A DNA stretch of 64,000 nt. It comes from Phytophthora hibernalis. Lineage: Eukaryota; Oomycota; Peronosporomycetes; Peronosporales; Peronosporaceae. A program made the translations under genes and the position numbers. This document shows, piece after piece, positions 10,300 through 22,040 of the stretch. The DNA lies in contig JAAKBF010000214.1 in NCBI GenBank assembly GCA_012656075.1, positions 186,001-250,000 of the forward strand, read 5' to 3'. Under the pieces are notes generated by a model that saw only the letters and a list, made by a program, of their open reading frames with translations, was not told the DNA's origin and searched no databases. Numbering within the stretch: the stretch's first letter is position 1; every line of letters begins with the position of its first letter.

Positions 10300-12230
10300 A
10301 CGACGTTGACCAACGGGAAGATGATTCAGTCGATTGCGACGTTCTGGATGGTTTGTTTAGTGATGAAGTCTAATCATGATCTGCCACCTCGATGGCAAAT
10401 TTGTGCTTGGAAGATCATGGTCTGGAAGGGCGGTTGACACGAAGTGGCTGTGGATTTCCCGGTTGCCGAGTTCGACTGTCCGATGGAATACTTGGACTGG
10501 ATGAGTGGAGAAAGATACAGTATGGCGTCAGTGTGTAACATTTGACAAGTGACCGTTGGGAGTGAAGTGGACTAAATGTGCAAGCCTAGAATGGGCCCAC
10601 AGGGCGGGAGGTGTCCATCGGATGAGACCTCTTTCGGTGAGATTAGAATACACCATGTCCGGACCGCGGATTCCCTGACAGCAGGACAACCTAAGGTATA
10701 AAAGTGCTCTCGGCGAACGTATCCCGAGTAGCAACCTGCCTTGACTCGGTTCGAAGCACCGAATAGGATCCATCAAGAACCCCAAGACATTATGCCGACA
10801 CCAAAACACATGACCGCCATAAGCGATCCGAACTCCAAACATTCAAGAACAAACTTCGAGGGTCATATCTCACTGGATGAGGTCCCACTGGATGGAAGAT
10901 ACTCTCGATGAGATTCCCAATCCAGAATCAACACGCCTCAATACTATTTACCCAATGACCAAGAATCATGAATATAACCTGAACGAACCAAGGTTGGCAA
11001 AGACATCCTGGATGAAGGTCGTACTCGATGAAAGATCGTTCCATGGAACTGTACTCAGGCGTCATCATCATCAAATGAAGTGTGGCCCTGTACCCAGATG
11101 CGCACCGCCATCAATGATGTGTGAGCACACCAATAAGTTCGCCATCATCCGGTCCCGTAGTGAAACCAAGTCGAAGTTAGTGAAGTCAGCAGGAGCAGAC
11201 GGAAGACAGGCGGAAAGACAGACAAAACAGACCAACGATAGCGAATATAGATAGCAACAGAGTTCAAATTGCCAAGAGCAAGACACACGGTCTCGCGGGA
11301 GTGCGAAACTAGCGCCGCATGGAGGTCAATCTGCCCGGACCAATTCCCGGGGCCCGAAGCTACGGACGCTCGAAGCCGCGCCGGAACGTGAGTTTGGCTG
11401 CGTGGATCCCGAAAAGATCAAGTTTGAATAAGGTGGGGACTGACTGCTCGTGCGGTTGGACAGATCCGTCTGTTCACAAACCCTAGTAGCGCGTTGCCCA
11501 TTGAGTGGCGTTCCTTTCATATTACCCTACGGTGTTAGGTGGTTGTAATAGTCACCCCTAAGACCCGATTGATTGACTACTGTGTGAACAAGAAGTGTAT
11601 TTTGAAGAAGAAGATTGTTCCTTACTAAGCGAGGGTGGTGCGCGTTGAGTGAGAATTCAACCAGAGTTGGCCAGTACTCTGCATATTAGCTCCAAGTGAG
11701 ACTGGCGAAATGACCCCACACACTTTAGGGTCTATAAGAATCTAGTGTGGCTTTATTTTTGTATTTGGAACTCCGAATTTTGTTGGGTTGTCTGAAGGAG
11801 AGATCTATCGGTGGTCCGCCTCATTCAGTCGTGTCTCGCTGCGTATTTCAGTGGGTTGGTGGAGCTCGGTACTCATCCTGTATTCAGTTCGTGTAAGCAA
11901 ACAACTCATTTCAAGCGGTGCAGTCCGGGATACCCGAAGGTAAACGATACCTATAGGGATTGTCACAAGGACACACGTCACACTGGGTGATATTATCATT
12001 CAGTGGGTTAAGACATCCTCATTCAGAGAGGACCTGGGAGGGCTATACACCTCTCGATGAAAAAAGCATTCACCCGCCTCGCCTCACTGGTGTAAAGATT
12101 AGCCCCCTTAGCTGGGACAAACCATGCCCCCACCGCCGCGTAGCGGCGGCAAACGGCTAGACATGAAACCTGTATTGCTCTTGAACATCCTTATACTTCT
12201 GCTCTTGTTGTTTTCTCCGCTTGGTCTTTC
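10300..12230. other. No supported gene; retroelement-like non-coding DNA
   Basis: About 1.9 kb without a convincing reading frame. Bases 10540-11060 contain scattered repeats of a CACTGGATGA/GGATGAAGG type motif. Bases 11523-12000 look like an LTR in composition: a TATA-like TCTATAAGAATC at about 11731, a T-rich stretch, and later ACTGGTGTAAAG that could be a primer site. Without a second copy in the window this stays a guess. Confidence 0.35.
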
Positions 12231-12231
12231 A

Positions 12232-12597
12232 TTATTTGTGCTCCTTGAACAGATGCCGAATGCTTAGTAGCTTGTCGTCACCCGCAACCTCCTTGAAAAA
12301 ATCAGTCAGTTGTCGTTGAACTCGCGGAGTGTGCTCGACGCCGGGGTGTCGCCCCTCCCTCTCCTCTCGTCGTCCGTGGAGAGTATCGGTCAGCGGCCTG
12401 TGAGCCGGTGTTACTACCTCTGTATCTTCTCGAGTCTGTTGCATCTCACGTTCCCTATTGGGAACTGCATCCTGCAAATGTTGCCGTCCGTCTATAGGCA
12501 ATTCGGGCATCGCGGTGCCATTAGCTCTGAGACGTGGTGGTGGACGACGGGTTATAATATTCCATCTCGTCCCCCGTGAATGGCCCGTATTCACCAA
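12232..12597 (-). CDS. Unrecognised small ORF
   Basis: 121 codons rich in Arg, Glu, Gln and His (PNREREMQQTREDTEVV; RVQRQLTDFFKEVAGDDKLLSIRHLFKEH). The C-terminal third could form an amphipathic helix. No family is recognised and no neighbour supports it. It could be a Gag remnant; the surrounding 12600-13090 shows nothing codable. Confidence 0.22.
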   Translation of the reverse strand: MVNTGHSRGTRWNIITRRPPPRLRANGTAMPELPIDGRQHLQDAVPNREREMQQTREDTEVVTPAHRPLTDTLHGRREEREGRHPGVEHTPRVQRQLTDFFKEVAGDDKLLSIRHLFKEHK

Positions 12598-13099
12598 CGG
12601 TGTACAGCATAGTCGACGTCCTTGTGATATAGAGCTCTCAGTAAAGGGAATAGATCATACCATGTAGCTCTCGCCCCTCCTGGGGCCCGGCCCATTGGCG
12701 TGTTATTCGAGCCACTTACCGTGCAAGACAAAACGTGGAGTAATCGCCATTTAGTCTCTGTCGAATGATGGGGTTGCGCTCTGCCGTAGCTGAGGGAACC
12801 CATTGTGCAAGTCGCTTCCACCTATCCGAAGTACGAGCTAAGGCGTGAGCAGAGAACAATTACATCCATTAGTACATGTCATTCAATAGTAGCATGCCGT
12901 ACACGTACGCGTATGCGCCTCTGGAATCGCTGGCGTCGTCACCGTCGACCCTTGGCTCGATAGTGATGGTGCTGGCGGATCCAATCTACCTGCAATAGCA
13001 CAACAGCGCAATGACAGCAATCAGTAAAAATCCTGCAATTGAAGTGGGTAGTGCACGTACCCGTACGCGCCGCTAGAATTTCTGGCGTCGTCGCCATCG

Positions 13100-13375
13100 T
13101 GATGGCGGATAGAAGGTGTTGTAGTTAAGGTTAAGTACCAACTTTTAGTAAACAAATCCAGTTTCTAATCTTAGTTAGAAACAGATGCCAAGTGGTTAGA
13201 ACTTGGTATTACTATAAGGATACTGAGCTTAAGAGATGTTATTGAGTGGCAACCAAGGCCAACAAAGGAAAAGAGGACCCAACCGGATGAAGAGCTGGGG
13301 ATGGCACTTTTTGAATTTGCCGCTCCGTCTGACGGTTATTCATACATACAACTTCGGCCAAGACATCAATATTTC
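13100..13375 (+). mobile_element. Ty1/Copia element, 5' LTR region
   Basis: About 200 bp ending before gag recur as a direct repeat at 16567-16766 (13177-13370 here), sharing AACTTGGTATTACTATA, GAGTGGCAACCAAGG and CGTCTGACGGTTATTC. The segment TTAAGTACCAACTTTTAG...CAGTTTCTAA upstream also recurs at 42645-42700. The LTR start is probably near 13108 (TGTTG). The leader and gag follow at once. Confidence 0.65.
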
Positions 13376-13386
13376 AGATACTTCGG

Positions 13387-14623
13387 ATGAGTGTCTTGAC
13401 CAAGCAAGAGAAGACCGTGCACGTCGGCCTTGAAAAGTTCTCAGGCCGACAAATTGAGTATGCTACTTGAAAAGACAAGCTGCTCACGCACGCGGCCCAG
13501 TTGGACCTGGATGTCGAGAATCGGCTTCTCGAAACCGGTCAACTGGAGCCGAAGGTTGGCACGCGTGACTTCCTGGAGTCCACACCACCACGTCTGCCGG
13601 ATGTAGACGTGAAGGCAGCTCCTCCTGATGAGCAATTGGGATTGCGATGGGAGATCATGATATGGCGCAAAGGGGATGCAGCAATGCGTCACGTCCTCAA
13701 TTCGACCCTCCCGAACTCAATCCTGTCGTCCTTGCCAGACTATGTGAGGGACCTGAAGATGTGCGTCATTTGGCAACATCTTGAGCGCAAGTTTGCACTC
13801 GGTGATGCTGGAGGATTGGTGTCCCTGACGAACCGTTGGAATCGGATTCTCAACTCGAATTGGAAAGGCACCATGACTCTGTTCTCGCTGCTGAACCAAG
13901 CGCGAAACGAAATGAATCGGAAGTCCAAGAAGCTGCTCGGAAAGGAGATGATGACGGAGACGATGATGTGCGTGCAAGTTTTGGCGCAGCTTCCAAGTGA
14001 AATCTGGGCGTCGTCAATTGAGCTCGGAGGAAGCGTTCAGCGCTGAAAGAGTGGAGATCGCGTTGAACAAGCTATTCGGTGACAGATCCAAGAAGATGAT
14101 CACCGGCTCAGGTGATGCGACGTCGGTGACGCGCATCAACAACGCCAAAAGTGACCGAGCGGCGCGCGGTTACGACTCTAAGAAGCGCAAGCAAGACGGA
14201 AGCAGCGACCAAGGGTGCTTCTACTGCTTCAAGAAAGGGCACCAGAAGGTTCAGTGTGAGCGCATGAAGGCCGACCGCGATCCAAACCGTGACGGTGGGC
14301 CGCTCTTCCGTTCGAGCATGGATGCCCAACCATCCAAGCGAGCGCCTAGCAACACCAAGAAAATTGCTACGGTGCAGCGCGCTACCAAGAAACAAAGGAC
14401 GCGTAAACCGCCAACGGATGTCGAGATGGAGGAGGAATTCAGCCTTTCAGGTTCGGAGAAAGAGGAGTCGGAAGATGGCGACGGAGGCTGTTTGAAGAGC
14501 TTTGGTGAAATCGACACCTCGGTACGTAAACGATATGGTACAAATTTGAGTTGGTTACGTCGACTAACAGTTACGGATGATCTGTGGATTGTTGATACAG
14601 GAACTGGATTTATAAGAAATTGA
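13387..14623 (+). pseudogene. Ty1/Copia gag and start of protease
   Basis: The start ATG at 13387 gives MSVLTKQEK, matching the related gag fragment at 43787. Codon 28 is TGA where that copy has TGG (Trp). The UBN2-type Gag body follows (WQHLERKF, LTNRWNRIL, LNQARNEM). A frame change near 14000 leads to a CCHC zinc knuckle, CFYCFKKGHQKVQC (about 14218-14260), and an acidic segment. The protease motif WIVDTGTG lies at about 14587. The sequence then jumps at about 14630 from the protease to post-integrase sequence, so the whole integrase core is missing. Confidence 0.85.
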
Positions 14624-16569
14624 GCTTAAGAGGTTTGGAGTGCAAGTTCCTCGGTCTTGCAAACGATTATAAGGGCTACAGATTGTTAGATACTGTCAAC
14701 AATGTGTTATTGGTAGCTCGAAGTGTTAAGTTTGATACAGTTGATCAGTCGGCTGTGATAGCCAGGTCGTTCCCAAACAGGAACCATGCGGTAACCTCTA
14801 AAGAAAAGGAAGATATTAGAGCGTGCATAAGTGGCAAAGATAGCCCGTCTAAAGACCCGCCAACTCCAAGTGTGGGGGTCGTGGGAGATGTGGGAGCTGA
14901 TGTCAATCAGCGTGACGAGGATGATAAGTCGGATGATAGTCATAGTGACGAGTCGTCTTCTCAGGTCGTAACATCAACAGAAATGATAATAGACAGGCAC
15001 GATAAGCCACGTGCATTGTGTAAGAGGCGACGAAGCCCAAGTCTAAGTGGATATGAAGTAACAATAAACCCAAGTTTAGGGTCACAGTTAGCAGGACTCG
15101 TATCCCAATTCCAACATCACTAAAAGCGGCATTAGCAGGGCCATACCGGGAATGATGGCTCGATGCATTAGAAGTTGAGTATCAGGCTCTCTTAGAAAAT
15201 AAGATATGGAAAATGGTTCATCTATCCAAAGGACGCAAGGCATTAGGCTGTCACTGAGTTTTAGATGTAAAATATCATGCAGATAGGTCTGTAGAGCGAT
15301 TTAAAGCGCGACTAGTGGTAATGGGAAATACACAGCGATTTAGTGTTGATTACGGCGAGATATTCTCACCGGTATCCTGATATGAGTCATTGAGATTAGT
15401 GCTCGCAATTGCGGCAATAGAGGATTTTCACATCCACCAAATAGATGGGTCAACTGCGTTTCTAAATAGGGAACTATTAGAGGAATACATATGGTTCCAC
15501 CCCTTGGATTTAGGCAACGTCATTATGGCAAAGTGTGTAAGCTAATAAAGAGCCTATATGGACTGAAACAGGCGCCCCGAATTTGGTACAGGGTGCTGCA
15601 CACCTTTTGGAGTCATTAGGGTTTTTCGATGCAAAAAGGAATACTGTTTGTACAAGAAAAAGTGGGAGGTTAATGGAGTAACCGATGTCGTCCTAATATG
15701 TGTATATGTGGATGACTTAACCATTGCTGGCTCAAGGCTCTCAGCTGTAAATGAAATTAAGGCAAAGTTGTCAGAACGCTTTAAAATGAAGGACCTTGGA
15801 GAGGTCCATTATCTGTTGAAAATACAGATCAGAAGAGATAGAGCTCGTAAGCAACTCAGCCTATCGCAACATAAGTATATTCTACACTTGCTAGAAAAGT
15901 TTGATATGATGGACTGCTCAATAGTAGCTACTCCTCAAGCAGCAAGTATTATATTTGAAAAAGAAGCAAATCTCAGCGCTGAAGCTATTGCAGCACAGCC
16001 GTATGACTACCGTGGACTGGTAGGCTCTCTCATGTAGGAACTAGACCTGATATTCCAAATGCTGTAAGAGAATTAAGTAAATTCCTCTCTTGTTATAACA
16101 AGTCTCATTGGAGAGCTGCACAGAGAGTACTTAAGTATCTGAAAGGAACATTGATGTATGGGTTAGTATATGAAGGAACTAACAAAGAGGTAGTTTATAT
16201 GAGCTATACACAGATGCGAGCTTCGCAAATGCTAATGAGGATCGTAAATCAGTTACTGGTTACGTGTCAATACTCGCTGATGCATGTGTCTCTTAGAAGA
16301 GTTGTAGACAAGATATGGTCAGTTTGCACACAGCACAGGCTGAATTAGTTGCCGTAAGTGAGGGTGTAAAGCAAAGCGAATGGTTATGGCTGCTCTTAAA
16401 GGAATTAGGATGGCAACAAAAGCAGCCAATTTATTGTTGGTGCGACAATACAGCAGCAATAAGTATCGTTAAGAATCCTGCTAGTCATTCGTCTACTAAG
16501 CATATAGAGACGAGATACTTATACGCCCGTAAAGCATACGAAAGGGATCGTATCGACATTACGTACTAG
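14624..16569 (+). pseudogene. Ty1/Copia post-integrase, reverse transcriptase and RNase H remnants
   Basis: Starts with RGLECKFLGLANDYKGYRLLD, the standard segment after the Copia integrase. RT motifs follow in several frames: WKMVHLSKGRKALGC, KARLVVMGNTQRF, DGSTAFLN, SLYGLKQAPRIWY and the catalytic VYVDDLTIAG (15700-15730). RNase H motifs at 16320-16569 include TAQAELVAVSEGVKQSEWL, CDNTAAISIVKNP and the KHIETRYLYAR helix. Many stops and frame changes are present, and the end is cut at the LTR junction. Confidence 0.88.
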
Positions 16570-16766
16570 AAACAAATGCCAAATGGTTAGAACTTGGTAT
16601 TACTATACGTATACTGAGCTTAAGAGATGTTATTGAGTGGCAACCAAGGCCAACAAAGGAAAAGAGGACCCAACCGGATGAAGAGCTGGGGACGGCACTC
16701 ATTTTTGAATTTGCCGCTCCGTCTGACGGTTATTCATACATACAACTCGGCCAAGACAACAATAGA
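16567..16766 (+). mobile_element. Ty1/Copia 3' LTR fragment
   Basis: Direct repeat of 13177-13370, differing by scattered substitutions and a short insertion (CACTCATTTTTGA against CACTTTTTGA). It directly abuts the RNase H end, so the usual polypurine tract and part of U3 are absent. Nothing else codable was found from 16770 to 17250. Confidence 0.65.
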
Positions 16767-17267
16767 AGGTTTCTACATCGCAATAGTGGTGGCCGTTGCG
16801 TGAAGGGTGGGTCGACGTTTTACAGAGAGTTCTTACACCGGAACTTTTGACGGGGCGATAAAATCTTGCAGGTTTGGTGTGGTATTAACACGCATTGCCC
16901 CTAACAGGCCATATGGTCTGTACGGGGGGCTACGAAGGAGGTATGCTATAGCTTCAAAACATAGTATGCTTGTTCACATAGGTCTGAAACCGTCGGTTAC
17001 GAGGTTACAAGGCTCAGTAAGAAGTAGGGGAGATGAAATGCTTCGAAATGGTAAAACTGCTAATAAAATGGATATTTTACGTCCACAATGGCTACATGTC
17101 GGCTCATTTATGTGCCAAATACTTGTTCTATGTTGCATTTGTACACTTCCGATTGCGATACATTCAATTTCTTCACGAACACTCGTAGATGACATTTTCA
17201 GCGCCGCAATGCTTTAGAACTAGGGCAGTAATGCATTTTGTCTTATATCGGTCTTAGAGCACTGTTG

Positions 17268-17512
17268 GTAGTTTTTGTTTGATATTATTAATAAATTTTA
17301 ATATCAAACGAAAATCTACCGGAATACATTGGCTTTTCAAATACTACAAAAAACAGCCATATTTGGCGGGTTGTTAGGGGCAATCCGAGTTAAGAGCTTA
17401 TAATAAATTTTAATATCAAACGAAAATCTACCGGAATACATTGGCTTTTCAAATACTACAAAAAACAGCCATATTTGGCGGGTTGTTAGGGGCAATCCGA
17501 GTTAAGAGCTTA
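17268..17512. repeat. Hairpin plus exact 112-bp tandem duplication
   Basis: A 22-bp imperfect inverted repeat (GGTAGTTTTTGTTTGATATTA against its complement at about 17300-17321) forms a hairpin. From 17289 a 112-bp unit occurs twice head to tail (17289-17400 and 17401-17512) with no difference that I can see. The second unit repeats only one arm of the hairpin. This looks like the end of a MITE with a very recent tandem duplication. Confidence 0.85.
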
Positions 17513-17774
17513 TATGGGGGCGTAAGGCGCTAGAAAACGTACAGGACAGCAGCAAAAATCGCTTTTTTAGCTCATTTCGTGGATCCTCCATAGTGGCGGG
17601 TCGCCTCTTCTATTTATTTAATATGATGGGTCCTCATTTTAATGGCATGCAAAAATAGAAACGCCTCTTCAGCTGGAAATTGAGAGCGCCTCTTCCCACT
17701 CGCAATAGCGATCAAAATGTTTTAAACCCAGGTTTGTTTGTCGCCCTAGGGAACCAATTCTAAAACTTCACCCT

Positions 17775-17795
17775 AAGACGCCCTTAGGGCGTCTT
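17775..17795. repeat. 21-bp palindrome
   Basis: AAGACGCCC TTA GGGCGTCTT is a perfect stem of nine with a three-base loop, followed by a short T-run (TTTGTTT). It could act as a hairpin in RNA or be a fragment of an inverted-repeat transposon end. No adjacent gene explains it. Confidence 0.55.
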
Positions 17796-18028
17796 TGTTT
17801 CGTCGTCTGGTTTGGTTAAGCTAAATCGAACCCGTATGGTTAAATGTGCGAGCTGGTTGTTTCGCGGCTCTTCAGGTCCCAATCACAAGTGCTCCTGAGG
17901 GAGAAGGTTTGAGCAACACCGAAGAAGAGATGGCGGATGCACACCATCTCCGGATGCTGCCTCCTCGCTTCCTGCGGCTGCAGCCGATGGTCGGATCACT
18001 GACAGCGCAGGTTCTTCTTGTGGGGTGT

Positions 18029-18298
18029 CTACGCCAGCGGAAGCGGCATATCTTTCAAGGGCGACAGCGTCAAGAGGGAAAAAGGCGTGGAAGACCAGCC
18101 AAAGACAACCGACCACCTGTCAGTTGGACTGAAGCTCGCATAAAGACTCTTCTCGAGTAGGAGGCCTTCGAGGTCCAGCTGGGTGGCTGTGAGCTTGTTC
18201 GCTTTATCTTTCAAATCGATGCCCACAGCGACAGCTCCAGCCGCGGCGATAGCGGCGCTACACGCTGCTAGTGCTGCCGCCTTCTCGTCCAAACTCAT
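18029..18298 (-). CDS. Hypothetical small ORF
   Basis: 90 codons starting MSLDEKAAALAACSAAIAA, Ala-rich at the N-terminus, then KDKANKLTATQLDLEGLLLEKSLYAS. The first 50 residues have plausible protein composition; the rest is doubtful. Flanking bases (17810-17840 and 18315-18440) carry repeated TTAACCAGATGG/GGTTAAG motifs, so it may sit in a small transposon. No family is recognised. Confidence 0.25.
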   Translation of the reverse strand: MSLDEKAAALAACSAAIAAAGAVAVGIDLKDKANKLTATQLDLEGLLLEKSLYASFSPTDRWSVVFGWSSTPFSLLTLSPLKDMPLPLA

Positions 18299-19169
18299 CC
18301 AGAGGGAAATTTTGTCGATGAGGTACTTAACCAGATGGTCCCGATTTAACTACGTCGGCGACCTGGTAAAATCGTACCCATAAGGTTAAGTCAATTTCTG
18401 CCAATCATGCAGCCCTCCGGTTGTGGCTGACTTAACTTAACCAGATGAAAAGGGGCTTCAAGCAAAAGACGGCACTCTCCCAAAGGTTCTTGGATAGCAA
18501 ACTGCTTTTTGCAAAACATGGCACTCCAACCCACGACACATTGACAATGTCCTCTTTCACACACTCGTCGATAAACAAACACATGTATATGATCAAGCAA
18601 CCACAGACAGAATTGCACTACTTCGCGGGGCAGCTCCGTCATGGCCCCTTCGACCACAGTTTGAGCACGTGGAAGTTCGCTTCACTTTGCCCATTTTCTT
18701 TGTGTCGTCTCCTTTGCTAGGAAGCCGTTTTGCCCATGCATACGCTTAATTGTAACGGATATAACAGCATATCTGTTATTTCGTCATTGCAGTTGGGGAA
18801 CATGATAGTGATTATGAGGTATCACAGTTGAAGAGCAGGTTTACGAGCATTAGTGATTACGAGTCTAGAAACCACGACGACCAGTAGTGCAAGGCAGGCG
18901 TCGCGGACTAAAGTCAATTCACTTTTCTTTTGCTATTCATTACATTAACCGTAGACACCCACTTACAGTGGGGTCACTTGCAGCGTGAGCGCGTCACCTC
19001 GGACTTGAGAAGAGGTCAACTTAGAGCGGCATGTTGTGATGTCAGTGCAGCGACTGAGCCGCTCCGCGTACACGCTTTGGAATGCAGCATCGAAAATTCG
19101 AAGAGGCATTCAGGTCCGCCGTCGCACTTGTAGACCCGCCTCTGTTTTCTGGGCGCATCACGCCTTCTA

Positions 19170-20717
19170 CACCTTTGCCACTTCAAAGTGGCCCTAGTGC
19201 AATTCAAAACGGTTAAGGTCAAAATCTCGAACATCCAAATTTCACCAAAAATCAATTGTGAATTTTAATCCAGAGCAAAGTGGATTTTTTCCAGCTCAAA
19301 TGGCTACTTTCCGTACTCCATTGGCTCGGAGTGTTTAGCTGCTGCGACGGCGTGCGCGCAGTGGCGAGCCATTCTGCTGACAAGTCTCAGAGTCATACAA
19401 GGCATGCAATTCTCAGCTGCCTTCTCGAGAAGCTGCATGCGGCGCTCTTGCATTTGTCCGCGAGGAGCACCCAGCATGTCGTCGTGGCTCAGAGCCAAGT
19501 AGCTCTTGATCTTGGCCATCAAGACACTGAAGCAGCCTATACACAGCACACCATACAAAGTAAGTAAACAACAGCAGCACACATTAGATCATGCTTACCT
19601 TCAATGGGGTTGCACATTGGCGAGTCGGGGCCTAGGCGCAGCAGCACCAAGTCGCTGCGCTGACGTACCCAGTCCTCAGTCTGACTGTGAGCTGGCGCGT
19701 TGTCCAATACAATCATTATTGGCTTACCCGAAAAGTCAGTTTGGTAGGTTTCATGCGCTTTAACAGTGTCGTAAATAGCATCGACGAAGGCTGCATTAGC
19801 CTCCATCTCGATGCTTCCACGTTGGGCAGTGTAGTGCACGAGACCAATCTCCGTCGACACAGCGCACACAGCATACTGCACCTGCATATTCTTGCCCTTG
19901 GACGCCGGCAGCTTCACCACAGCGCGCTCACCTTGCAGCGCCCACCCTTTCAGTCGTTTGCAGTACAGGTTGAAGTTCGTTTCATCGTAAAAGATAGTAA
20001 AAGCACCTTCACGCTCATGCTTGAGCAGAGCTTCGGCAAACACGCGCCACTTTTCGATGTTCTCTTCACTGTTACATGTAATCGGCTCAATCCGGACCTG
20101 TATATACGATGTCATACAGAAACCATCAGTAAGAACAATAGCGATAACAGGTTAGGAAATATCACCTGTTTCATTGTGTACAGCTTGCCACACAACTTTT
20201 GGCAGATCAGAGACGTGCTCAAACTGACGTCGAACTCTAAAGCGACCATCATTTGCAGCTGCACCAGCGTGTGCAGACAGTTCTCCTCGACGTAGTCTAC
20301 CAGTGCCATCTCGATCACTGGCGTGTACTTCATGTTGGAAGCGCGCGACCCTCCCCTCTCCTTAAGTTCTGGTGAGCCACTGCCAACGATGCGGCGGGCG
20401 GTGGTGGCCGGAATGGCGTTGTGGTGGGCCACGAGAAGCCAGTCCTGCCCTTGCTTGAACGCGTTAAACACGCGAGTGCGCGCTGCCAAAACCAACGTGT
20501 GCCTTGGTTCGCTTGGCATCCTGGGCACAAAATGAACTGTGGACTGCCGTCACAACAAGCACTTTGTGTTTGATCCCACAGCCAACCACTTTGCATTGGA
20601 CAGCAGCCCTTTGATCTAAAGTCAAATTTTTAAAAATAATTTCTAAAAATCGGTTGTTACTTTGCTACTTCACAACACTTTGCATTGTAGTGTTGCCACT
20701 TTGAAGTGGCAAAGGTG
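19170..20717 (-). mobile_element. Complete Tc1/mariner-type transposon with TA target sites
   Basis: 1548 bp flanked by TA (19168-19169 and 20718-20719). The terminal inverted repeats start CACCTTTGCCACTTCAAAG and match over at least 23 bp. Each TIR is itself nearly palindromic (GCCACTT...AAGTGGC). The single gene on the minus strand is intact after removing two introns. TIRs, TA duplication and gene fit the Tc1/mariner superfamily. It appears potentially active from sequence alone. Confidence 0.87.
19304..20528 (-). CDS. Tc1/mariner transposase, three exons, intact
   Basis: Exons 20528-20166, 20097-19599 and 19536-19304 sum to 1095 nt, that is 364 residues plus stop, with phases that match. 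Intron 1 (20098-20165, 68 bp) has donor GTGATA and acceptor ATACAG; intron 2 (19537-19598, 62 bp) has donor GTAAGC and acceptor TATAG. The N-terminus holds a helix-turn-helix region (ATTARRIVGSGSPELKERGG). The catalytic triad is visible: D in FYDETNFNLY, D in VLDNAPAHS and E in CNPIEG, with 33 residues between the last two by my count. It should cut and paste the 19170-20717 element at TA sites. The start at 20528 (MPRMPSEPRH) is the first Met of the open frame. The introns keep the protein dependent on splicing. Confidence 0.87.
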
Positions 20718-20864
20718 TAGTCAGGAAACTATACGTCTTTGACACTGTTGCGAACATCCACAGTACGCGCAGGCGGCGACGAACATGACGACACCATGCT
20801 GGCATTGGCTCCCCTCTGTTCGATTATTTATTTTTCATGTGTCGTGGGCAGGGTTCGGTAGTAG

Positions 20865-21850
20865 TGGCAATTTTGGACTAGTAGTGATAATGCTAATACT
20901 AACGAGGGCTAGGTACGGACCTTAGCATTAGCATTAGTAGTTGGGCGATAGCGTTAGTATTAGCACTACTAATAGTACTACTAATGCTCTACTAACGCTA
21001 CTAACGCGCTACTTTCTAGATACGATGCTTGCTTTCTTCCATGCCCTAGAGCTCAAGGCAATTATGGCGCAGTACCAGTCGCCGTTGAGCTCACTCATTG
21101 TCGGTCCTTCAGCGCAGCGAGTTCGTGGCGAATGATCCTGCCAAAGATACTCGTTCTTGAAAGGCCGTTGAGCAGACCCGTTCTAACCGAACGCGAGCAA
21201 GTTTTAGGAAATTTATATTATTGTCCAAATTCGGCAAACCAGCTGCACACATCGATTGACAAAACTGCTCCACGTTCCATATATGAACGTTTCCCTGTTT
21301 CTTTTTAGCTTGAGTATGCCTTTTTCAAACTAGGGTACTAACTCCTCCAGATCACAGTCTTCACAGAAGTACCTGTGGACGCTTTTGCGGCTACAGAACC
21401 GGCGCGTTTGTCGTCTTAATTTTAACTTGAGCAGAAAAACACTACGTGTACAATTTTACCTTTTCGAGAGAGCCACGTCCGTTCAGATTCACAGCTCGTA
21501 ACTGCATAAGTGGACTCTTGCAAACGCTGCACGGAAATGCACGGCCTCCCAGGAACAAACACTCTTGGTACAGCTCATGGATTGATTCTCGTAAGTGAGA
21601 GATGAGAGAAAATTTCTCATTTAATGAAAGCGGGAGAAGGCATCAAATCACCCATCGTGCGCGGCCTTTGATAATGGTATATCAGGATAGTAGTACTAAT
21701 AGCACTGCTAACGCTCTTTTTCGACTACTAATTTGAATAGCTCTACTAACGGCTTCACTTGAGTTCGTTATCATTATCAATAGTAGTAGTAGTGCTATTG
21801 GCACTACTATCACTACTAATGGACTCACTACTACCGAACGGTAGTAGTGA
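20865..21850. repeat. Low-complexity CTACTAAYG / TAGCATTAG tracts
   Basis: 20875-21010 and 21680-21820 are made of scrambled units such as CTACTAACG, GCACTACTAA and TAGCATTAGTAG in both orientations, able to form many weak hairpins. Between them (21010-21660) nothing codable is seen. The motif CTACTAAC equals a strong intron branch site, but no gene is present here. Confidence 0.55.
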
Positions 21851-22040
21851 GTCCGGCACTCTCCCAAAGGTTCTTGGATAGCAAACTACTTTTGCAAAAC
21901 ATAACCCACGACTCACTATTACCGTTTTGCAAAACATAACCCACGACTCACTACTACCGTTCGGTAGTAGTGAGTCGTGGGTTATGTTTTGCAAAAAGTA
22001 GTTTGCTATCCAAGAACCTTTGGGAGAGTGCCGTCTTTTG
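21822..22040. repeat. Nested palindromes (foldback element)
   Basis: 21822-21853 is a perfect palindrome around GACTCACTACTACCG-AA-. It is followed by a larger one, 21856-22034, centred near 21960, whose arms contain CTCTCCCAAAGGTTCTTGGA and again GACTCACTACTACCG. The left arm carries an internal duplication of about 34 bp (TTTGCAAAACATAACCCACG...) absent from the right. Such long hairpins are typical of foldback or MULE-derived miniature elements. Part of one arm recurs at 18469-18520. Confidence 0.82.

Noticed and set aside
20875..21010. TAGCATTAG repeats as a possible telomere-like array
   Set aside because: Units are scrambled and in both orientations, not a regular tandem array.
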